64,000 bases of DNA. It comes from Nelumbo lutea (Eukaryota > Streptophyta > Magnoliopsida > Proteales > Nelumbonaceae). Location: the NCBI GenBank assembly GCA_022828595.1, contig JAKGHH010000002.1, positions 106,265,254 to 106,329,253 on the forward strand, in the 5' to 3' direction. The position numbers and the translations under genes are program-made. This document shows, piece by piece, positions 56,249-64,000 of this stretch. Every line of letters begins with the position of its first letter. Within the stretch, counting starts at the first letter, position 1. The notes under the pieces were generated by a model. It saw nothing but the letters and a program-made list of their open reading frames with translations, was not told the origin of the DNA and searched no databases.

Positions 56249-58745
56249 ATTTTTATATTTAAAATTAAATTTTTTTAACAATGGGAAAGTGGGAATCATA
56301 TACAGCAAATGGTATAATACCATTTAATATATATGATTTTTACCTAATGAAAACCTTACTTGGCGTCCAACCATTCAATGTATGATTTTTGCATGGTGAA
56401 AACTACCTCTAGGCTGTCCTATGATCTGACCGGCCAAACTGATAAATCGACCCAAATTAATTCTTTATGTTTGGGTTGATTTTCACTAATGTTGATCGGT
56501 TTAGGGTGGCCAATTTCATAACTCGATAAGATTGGTTTGGTTGGCCAAACAGCTTGTAACTGATCCGGCCCTATCTATGAACACCCTTGTACAATTGTAC
56601 AATGCATTCATTTCTTTAGTTTATAAATATAGCGTATAGATGCATTATTTGACAAATGGTTTGAGTTGTGACCCATGACAGACAAGTGGTTGTGTTGTTG
56701 ACATGGACTCAATCCATTTCTATGTGGGATGTAGATTAATGATATACTAGTTATTTTTGTATCTAATAGTAATATTAGAATTCAAAAGATATGAAAAATA
56801 ATGTGTATTTTACTACAAGTAAATCCAATATTTTTTCCTAAATTTTCATATTTATTTTCTTGTAAATATATGTACATTTTATAATAACCATGATAAGCAC
56901 TATTTAGTAGACTGGACTGGACCGGCTGGTTGAACCACTTGAACTATGACCCAAGAACCTAGCTGGTTTGCTCATACCCTTAAAACCAAAAGCTACAACC
57001 ACCCAAAACCTCGAAGTGGTCCTGGTTTTAGATTTGAAATATTTTAAAACATAAGTGAGAACTTCTGGTGGTTTGTAACTTTGCACTCGAGTAAGATTTT
57101 GAGCTCTACATGTTCCAAATGATGTTTTTATTTCCACTGCTAAAACAAATATGTACAGTTCAAAACCCCCCTATGACCAGTTCATGTATAATGCAAGGAT
57201 GCAAAGTGTGGTTTAGTTTTACACTAAGGCTATGTTTGGTTTGAAGGAAAAAGTAGGGAAAAGAAAGGAAAGGGAGGGAAACCCTTACAAACCTTGTATA
57301 GATTCAATTCCCCTATCCTACATTTCCTTTCCTTTCCTTACCTTTTCCTTCAAACCAAACATGGCCTAAGAAATGTATTCTCATTTTGAGTACTAACATG
57401 TCTTGAAAGTTATTATAACTCTCATTTTTAGTACATAAATGTATTCATACCAAACACTTGCAAAACTGAATCAGAACACATATATGTATCAAACCATTTG
57501 ATCAAGACTTGGGATGAGTAGAATTGACCTAGCTGGTTTGGTCATACCTTACCTCGCTATTTTTGCAAACAAAAATGCTGCTTAATTATGTTTTCAATTC
57601 TTAATATTTAATATAAAAATCCCTATTTAGATAGATTTTTATAAAGTATTTTCATACCTTTGAAAGTATAAATGTACGAAAAAACACAATATTCTTGCTT
57701 TCATATTTTTAAGGTATGAAAAACTTAAAAAGCACAAAGCCGGCTTTTTATAATTCATTCTTGTGGCGAAATAGTACTTTTGTGACACCCTTCAATAAAA
57801 CTCTCGACTCTACCTCCGCTAGTCACTACTAAAGTCGGACCACGTCGGTTCTAAACCACAAAACCACGAGAAAACGTCACCGAAAGTACAAATGGAGGTG
57901 CTTTTGCCAAACAGAAAATGGTATTACTGTGTTAGAAAGCACTTTTCAAATTTTTTACCCAAATGGTTTGAAAAGAAAAATTACCAAAATAGAATTATTT
58001 TATGTAGTACGTTTTATTTTTTAAATTGATGCAATATCAGCAATAAGAACCAATATAATCCAACCACAAGCTGAATCCTTCGAAATAAAATCTAACCCAA
58101 GATTAATCTTAAGTTAAATTGGCCATTGTATGTATTCATTCATGAGAATATGTTTCTAATTAGTGCAAGACTGATGTGCTGTGAAGCGGATGTGCAGATG
58201 AAATCCGACTACTGAATGAGTTTTGTTGGGTCAATCTAGTCCAAGACGAGTATGAATTGGTAACTCAATTCTAACTCATCCCAAGTATTGACATAAAGAA
58301 CAGTACCCTAACCAAATTTATGCTTAATTAACACATTCGATATGATGCATTACTCAAGCTCTAGATCAACCTGATTTCAAGTTTTCCTTTCCAACATTTA
58401 AAGGTAATTATGACCGATCAATGAGTTCTCCACAAAAACGTATTTCAGTAAAGGAAGGGATCTGAACCAGATTACAACCCAATGATGGTCAATATGTGGT
58501 GGAAGTAACAAAACATCTTAAATTGGCATACTCGTGCCCAAAAACGAAGTGATACAAAGAAAAATTACGAAAAGAACAAGAAAATAACTTTATCTTAGCT
58601 ATTCATCCACAAGAAAAACAAGAACAATATTCATATCTGCACGTTCCTGCAAATTCGTTGCACCCGGAAATTATTATTGTTATTACTGAAATCTGAATTA
58701 TCAGGCAGTGGTTCAAGGTGTCTTCATTAATTGATGCCGACTGGT
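55262..58745. other. intergenic DNA with MITEs and microsatellite
   Basis: No gene is recognised. 56410-56590 ends with ATGAACACCCTTGTAC and resembles the GGGGTGTTCA-type MITEs. An (AT)n tract spans 56209-56242 and an A-run lies near 55850-55863. The frame at 56904-57137 is not convincing. Confidence 0.5.
57228..57366. repeat. Tourist-like MITE, complete ('GGCTATGTTTGG' family)
   Basis: 139 bp with inverted ends GGCTATGTTTGGTTTGAAGG and CCTTCAAACCAAACATGGCC, flanked by TAA at 57225-57227 and 57367-57369. Confidence 0.82.
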
Positions 58746-59789
58746 TTACTTGCACTTATTGGGGAGCGTTGGGCCGCACAAACACCGATTATGGGCAAAG
58801 GCTTTTGCACCCATAAGGTTCTTCTGCACATTCCCAGCGAAAGGAATCTCTCCGCACAGCTGATTATAACTCAAATCCATTCTTTGTAAATTCATCAACT
58901 CAATCACCTGCTTCGGAATGTTGCCGTGAATCTTGTTGTGGGACAAATCTAAAGTCATTAAGCCCTTTGGAAATCTCACCTTCGTCAGATCGAAGTCGAA
59001 TTGGTTGTACGATAAATCGATCCATGTTCCCGCTCCATTCTCCCTCAACAACATTGACGCGTCCCCACTGAGTCTGTTATGTGACAGGTCGATGTTTGAG
59101 ACATCAATCGATTTGGGGATTGCACCGGACAGCTGGTTGTGAGATAAAGAAAGAGAGAAAATGGCTAGTACCCCGTCTTTGAATCTCCCAAATGAATTGG
59201 GTATGCTTCCAGTGAGTTTGTTCGACCGGAGGTCGAGATTTTGCAGCTTGTTAAGGTTTACAAGAGAAGCCGGGATTGGACCAGAAAGTTGGTTGTAGCC
59301 CAGATAGAGATATCTGAGATTTTTGAGCTTGCTTAGAAATTCAGGGATAGGACCCGAGAGGCTGGTGTTCCATATGCTTAGAGTTTCGAGGCTCGGAAGT
59401 TTTGTGATGGAGTAGGGGATGGAACCAGTGAGGTTGGTACTGTCCCTGAATTCCAGAGTTTTCAGGTATGGGAAGTCACCGACGGCCTCCGGGATTTGGA
59501 AAGGAGTGTAGATGTTGTAGAAGAGGAGTTGGGATACGCGGTCTGAAAGGTCGCACACAACATAGTTCCAGTTACAGCAATCGGTACTGGGATTCCAGGA
59601 GTCGAAGTAATAATCGGAGATTTTTAGAGATTTCTTGATTTTCCAGAGGACTCTTTTATCAGCTGCATGGCAGCGAAGAGAGGAAGCAGAGAGCGTAAGA
59701 GATGGCAGAGAGGAGGAGATTAGGAAGAAGAGCAGGAGAACAGAGAGCAAAGGAAAAGAGGCACTACGCCCATTACGAAGAGTTTCCAT
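58746..59789 (-). CDS. PGIP: polygalacturonase-inhibiting protein
   Basis: 347 residues from the ATG at 59787-59789 (METLRNGR). An in-frame ATG exists at 59936, but it lies upstream of the TATA box and would place 49 polar residues before the signal peptide, so the internal start is preferred. Signal peptide core SFPLLSVLLLFFLISSS. Cap cysteines 40, 71, 72 and 79 (motif CHAADKRVLWKIKKSL, with Ala replacing the usual Pro after CH). About ten LRRs follow, including LRYLYLGYNQLSGPIP and LMTLDLSHNKIHGNIP, ending NRCLCGPTLPNKCK (the common GPPL is GPTL here). Secreted cell-wall inhibitor by family. Confidence 0.92.
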   Translation of the reverse strand: METLRNGRSASFPLLSVLLLFFLISSSLPSLTLSASSLRCHAADKRVLWKIKKSLKISDYYFDSWNPSTDCCNWNYVVCDLSDRVSQLLFYNIYTPFQIPEAVGDFPYLKTLEFRDSTNLTGSIPYSITKLPSLETLSIWNTSLSGPIPEFLSKLKNLRYLYLGYNQLSGPIPASLVNLNKLQNLDLRSNKLTGSIPNSFGRFKDGVLAIFSLSLSHNQLSGAIPKSIDVSNIDLSHNRLSGDASMLLRENGAGTWIDLSYNQFDFDLTKVRFPKGLMTLDLSHNKIHGNIPKQVIELMNLQRMDLSYNQLCGEIPFAGNVQKNLMGAKAFAHNRCLCGPTLPNKCK

Positions 59790-59824
59790 TTCCCTATTTG
59801 AGATGAGTTTTACAAGGGTATGTG

Positions 59825-59833
59825 TATATATAG
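59825..59833 (-). promoter_or_regulatory. TATA box of the 58746-59789 PGIP
   Basis: CTATATATA on the minus strand, about 36 bp upstream of the chosen ATG; it decides between the two in-frame starts. Confidence 0.65.
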
Positions 59834-59936
59834 AGACAGAGAATCCAGATTTTCTCCTCATGGAGACGTTCCTGATGTCAAGACTAATTCGATCTGTGAG
59901 AGGAAATCTGAGCTGAGACAGATGTTGGGCAAGCAC

Positions 59937-61066
59937 GCTGATATATTAGCTAGATTAAGGTTTAAATCATCAACGAAAATTGAACTCAACGTCACTTGGT
60001 TTTTCTATCCTTAATGGAATGCTGTGTGCTTGGATGATAGCTGACAGTAATAATGGCGCATGAATTAGCCACCTCAGTCAGTTGTCTTCATCATAATAAA
60101 TCATGTCCAATTGTTTAATTGTCTGTTATTAAGTATCGACAACTGACAAATATTAAATCAAACACATGGGATAGTCGTAGTCATAGAAGCTAGAAAGAGA
60201 CCCACGAAGCCACCAACTTTTTTTATGATATGCATTCAATATTTCTTACTTCTTACGTCACAGTTCGTAGTACATGGAAATGGACAAATTTCTCGTTACG
60301 CTGAGAAAAGATGACACGGAGATGGAGAAGACCATGCCGATCGATTCTTGCTCTGTCAAGTGTAATTCACATATGTATATAGTATGTTAATATATGTATA
60401 CATTTTTATTTTCAATTTTTTGTCTACATTATTAATATATTTTTAAAATTTTCATTATTTTTAATTTTTTTTTTTAAATATGACACTCATAGCCTGGCCT
60501 GGCCCATGGAAGGCCTGGGCCCGCCTGGGCGTCTGGGCTTGTGCCATGGGCATGCTGGGCCCGACCGAAGCGACAACTGCATCCCCTGTTTCTGTTTCTT
60601 TCTAAAGTTGATGATGCGCCCTACTTTTGCAAGAGAAGGCCTCTCCTTTTTTTTTTGTTTTTTAATTTTCAGACAATCAAAATACAGCTAAACATAACCT
60701 TGTATTTCTTATGTATTTATACTGTATATATTTATATTTATATTCTTTTCAAATTAAGCTTTAGGCTAAATTTGCAAGGAGTACAAATACAAATATGTAC
60801 AATATAATACATACAAAATAATATAAAATGTTAGGTTTTGTACTCTACAAATTTGTATGTGTATTCCTTCCAAACTGAGTCTTAGGCTAAGTTTGGAAAG
60901 AATGCAAATAGAGTTTCAATTCCGATTCAGGGTAAATTTGCACTCTGGTTCACTTTTGGCTGTGTTTGGCAACATTACGTTTATGCATTGACAAATGATA
61001 AACTAATACATATTTACATTGATAATAAGATGTAAAATTACATCGATAAAAAAGAAGTAAATTTGC
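59937..61066. other. intergenic DNA with hairpin MITE copies
   Basis: No gene is recognised. A GC-rich block with GGCCTGG/GGGCC phrases lies at 60490-60560. Half-copies of the hairpin MITE family flank the complete copy at 60770-60885. Confidence 0.45.
60770..60885. repeat. hairpin MITE, 'TTTGGAAGGAG' family
   Basis: Left arm GGCTAAATTTGCAAGGAGTA and right arm GTATTCCTTCCAAACTGAGTC are near-complementary. Additional half-arms at 60720-60770 and 60888-60910 suggest nested or adjacent insertions. Confidence 0.6.
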
Positions 61067-61363
61067 ATTCAAGTGGGCTTTTGATAAAAAAAAAGGCATA
61101 TGCTTTATTGGAATTTGTGTTTGCATGATTACATCTAAAAGTCTATTTGGTAAGAAGGTCAATTTATCAGTGCAAAACTAACCCAACTTTGCAATTTTTA
61201 TGGGCCGTTTTACACTCTACATATTTGCATTCACACTTATTTACATTATTTCCAAATATGTAGTGTAAAGTGTAGTGCAAATTTATTTCTTTTAGCTATA
61301 ATGGATGCAAACACAAATTCCAATAAGACATGTGTCTTTTCTTTATCAAAAGCCCACTTGAAT
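61067..61363. repeat. long inverted repeat (foldback element)
   Basis: Arms of about 60 bp at 61067-61126 (ATTCAAGTGGGCTTTTGATA...GAATTTGTGTTTGCAT) and 61305-61363 (ATGCAAACACAAATTCCAAT...AAGCCCACTTGAAT) are complementary, with about 180 bp between. Resembles a foldback MITE; no coding content. Confidence 0.7.
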
Positions 61364-61379
61364 GTAATCTGATGCGTCA

Positions 61380-62443
61380 AAAAGGTATCTTCCTAGTTTA
61401 ATGGTCAAATGAATGAGTCTGGTCATGAAATTTGGTGTCCTGGGTTTTTTAGGGTCTCTGAAAACAGTAGTGAGGTCTGATCGGACAAATAGAGTCTGGA
61501 TGGTTGAGATCTATGACTGACAAATTCGGATCAATGGGATTTGCTGAAACAAAATCTTTGTTCGATGATGGGTCAAATGGGGGAATTTTGGGATGAAATT
61601 TGGTGGGTTGGCACTTTTGATCATCCTGAATCTAATGGAAGTGATGGATCTTTGACCAGAGGTGTAGATTTGTTAATTTAGTTCAGATCATGGTTTTAGC
61701 TTATGGTTTTTCCAATCAATTGAGAGGGTTTGAAATGGAATTTTACTTTTTCAGCAGTCAAACAGAGGTGTTTGGTCGTGAGATTTGATGTGCTAGGGTT
61801 TTTCGGGTCTCCAAACATAGTGGTAAGGTTTGATTTGTCATGTGAAGTTGGGATGATGGATGGTAGGCTCTAATTAATGAGATTTTTTGGAATAGGATCT
61901 AGGCTTGATGGAGGGTTAAACAAGGGAATTTTGAGCTACAATTTGGTAGGTAGGCATGGATTAGGTGAGAAGTCAAGAGGATGGTTCTAATTTGAGAAAT
62001 ATATGGTCGATCTTGGTAATCATTTAGGGCCATCCAAATGAGATCTTGATGTCTTTGTAGTTGGTTGTTGAAGATTCGTGGTGGGATTCGCTAGTTGGAT
62101 ATTTCCTAGTGATCTTGGGGTGATGGATATGTTGGATTTGATTTTGGAGGAGTTGGAATTTGATATCGCATAGATCGGGGCCATTAGAAAGGAAGTTGGC
62201 ATGATGAATGGTGGATCTTTAGAGTTTAGTCATGAAAATTTATATGTAACTAAGTTATAGTTTTTCAACTTTGGGGGTGATGCCTAATCAAGGTTGTTGT
62301 TTTTCCAGTGGATTGTGTCAAATGAGGGCTTTCCAGGTTTGGAAAGTCTCAAGTTGATCTACTTGTGTTTTAAGTTTTTAGAGTGCAAAAAGGGAGTACA
62401 AAGAGGTAGGGTAAAGGGACCGAGCAAAAATTGGGTGCTAACA
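61380..62443 (-). repeat. possible solo LTR or unclassified repeat
   Basis: The block is compositionally unlike its AT-rich surroundings and ends GGGTGCTAACA. On the minus strand this begins TGTTAGCACCC, a start common among plant gypsy LTRs. Internal phrases repeat imperfectly (GGTCATGAAATTTGGTGTCC at 61422 and GGTCGTGAGATTTGATGTGC at 61773). The left edge is unclear and no target duplication was found. Confidence 0.35.
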
Positions 62444-63711
62444 ACTCTTTAACTAATTTCTATAAATTCGAGAATTATATTTAACAATTATCAAAAAGTA
62501 TAAAATTTTAGTTATTGTTATTATTATAATTAATAACCAAATACAAATGGGGGAACAAAATATTATAATGTTTAAAAATAAAATAATTAATTAATTTATA
62601 TTGAAAAATAAAATTTAAATTAGTGTAATTTTGTTAGTAACCTACCAAATAAAAAAATATATTTAATAACAATTTAAAAAAATCAATAAATCCCCATAAA
62701 TACACAAATGTAATAAATTTTTCAAAAATTTTCATAAAACTACATTTTCATAAAATAACATTTTTGAAATTAAAAGATATAAAGTATTTGAAATTTTATT
62801 TAAAATGCATTAAATAATTATTGAAAATTATTAAAATATTTAAAAATTTTAGGAAAACTTATTATGGTTGATAGATTTTGGAAAACCATTGAAAAATTAT
62901 GTAATTTTCATTGCAAATTATTGAAAATTATTAAAGTTAAAAGACTATGGGAAATGGAAAACTATAATTTGAACAAATAATTACACAAATTATTAAGATA
63001 AATTAGTATAATATTGGAAAAAGGAAATTATTGGTTAGTTTTTATTAGAAATTATAAGATAAATTAGTATAATTCTGTAAGTCACCATTTAAAAATAAAA
63101 TAAATTACTTAATAAAAATTTAAATAAATTTGAATTTCACGATTATAGAAGTACAATAAATTTTCCAAAATTTTCACAAAATTACATTTTTGAATATTAA
63201 AGACAATTTAGTGTACTTTTAGAAAATTTATATTCAAAAGGATACATTGAGAAGTGGCTACCTTGCCCTGAAACCGCATGACACTAGGGACGAGGCGGGG
63301 ATGGGTAGAGTGTCTTGACTATGGGTCATGGAAAGGGATGGGGTGCCCTGCCCAGAATCCACCCCATTGTCATTCCTAGATAATTGTTAATTATTATTGG
63401 AATTAATAAAAATGTTATCTTTTATAATTATTTTTATTTATTTAAAATTAATCAAAATTTTATTTAAAAATAATAAAAAAATAAAAATAAAAATTATTAG
63501 TAAAACTAAATTTATTAAATATATTTGTTCATATTCAATTAACAATAATTATTTTTTATAAATCAACATTAAATGAAAAATAAAAATATTAAATCTTTCA
63601 GATTTTCTTGTGCATCGTACGGGTCCCTGCTAGTTAACTATTGAAATTTGAATCTCCACACAATGTCGTATGAGGAATCAAGTTGTCTTCTTTTGATTCA
63701 AGCCAACTGAT
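62444..63711. other. very AT-rich intergenic DNA
   Basis: Mostly AAAATTATT-type sequence. A short GC-richer island lies at 63250-63370. No coding sequence or recognised repeat. Confidence 0.5.
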
Positions 63712-64000
63712 TCACTTGCAGTTATTAGGAAGAGGTGGACCGCACAAACACCGATTATGGGCAAATGATTTAGCACCCATCTTCTATACATTCCCACCAA
63801 ACGGAATCCTTCCACACAACCGATTATAACTAAAATCCATTATGATCAAATCCAATTCTATTACTTGCCTGGGAATTCCACCGTGAATCTTGTTATAAGA
63901 CAAATTCAAAACATTCAAGTTGCTTGGAATCGCCTGCCATGGTTGTTGTTGTAGGACAAATCTAAAACATTCAAATTGCTTGGAAACCTCGTTTTCGTCA
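63712..64000 (-). pseudogene. PGIP pseudogene, C-terminal part, runs off the window
   Basis: The stop TGA is at 63712-63714. The C-terminal cap reads NRCLCGPPLPNNCK, preceded by SYNRLCGRIPFGGNV. A TAG then replaces the usual Gln codon (about 63780), and a segment of ~58 bp is duplicated (GACAAATTCAAAACATTCAA near 63900 and GACAAATCTAAAACATTCAA near 63956), which breaks the frame within the last LRRs. The N-terminal part lies outside the window. Confidence 0.85.

Noticed and set aside
59790..59936. N-terminal extension of the PGIP at 58746-59789
   Set aside because: The upstream ATG precedes the TATA box and would put polar residues ahead of the signal peptide.
1..64000. CRISPR arrays, operons, bacterial insertion sequences
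   Set aside because: None seen; the gene structure, TATA boxes and repeats are those of a plant nuclear genome.

Overview
The window looks like nuclear DNA of a flowering plant. It is AT-rich, non-operonic and full of MITEs, Ty3/gypsy and Ty1/copia retrotransposons. Its low-copy genes are plant defence genes. I cannot name the species.

The backbone is a tandem array of polygalacturonase-inhibiting protein (PGIP) genes, all on the minus strand. PGIPs are secreted leucine-rich-repeat (LRR) proteins that bind and restrain pathogen polygalacturonases in the cell wall. I count nine loci. Six look intact: 9461-10498, 26467-27501, 46993-48030, 49595-50836, 54133-55203 and 58746-59789. Three are broken: 13564-17125, split by a retrotransposon; 18580-19683, frameshifted; and one running off the right edge from 63712. 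The intact copies share an N-terminal signal peptide, a 4-cysteine cap, about ten 24-residue LRRs, a 4-cysteine C-terminal cap ending in a CLCGPPL-type motif, no intron, and a TATA box 35-80 bp upstream of the ATG. The copy at 49595-50836 is unusual: an exact 72-residue in-frame duplication gives it about 13 LRRs.

Layout. 1-4363: AT-rich DNA, a broken G-type lectin receptor kinase fragment and the 3' end of a chromovirus. 4364-12335: segmental copy A, made of half a Tat-like gypsy element plus a PGIP gene. 12336-22225: a Tat-related LTR, two PGIP pseudogenes (one carrying a pol-deleted gypsy element with perfect target duplication) and MITEs. 22231-25429: a 5'-truncated copia element inside a short tandem repeat. 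26467-27501: an intact PGIP. 29411-32294: Tat fragment C. 32295-35374: mostly non-coding, with a SINE. 35380-46191: the full-length Tat-like element (copy B) with LTRs, TSD, PBS, PPT and an antisense spliced gene. 46197-53192: rest of segmental copy B, with two PGIP genes. 53193-64000: PGIP genes and MITE-rich intergenic DNA.

The most notable structures are: (i) the A/B segmental duplication, about 37.5 kb apart, which amplified one PGIP and was followed by loss of a second PGIP from copy A; (ii) the LRR-expanded PGIP with a fresh 103-bp tandem duplication just upstream of its TATA box; (iii) the antisense, intron-containing gene with its own TATA box inside the Tat element; and (iv) Tat fragments A and C, whose broken ends fall at the same element position, as if one element had been cut and its halves permuted.
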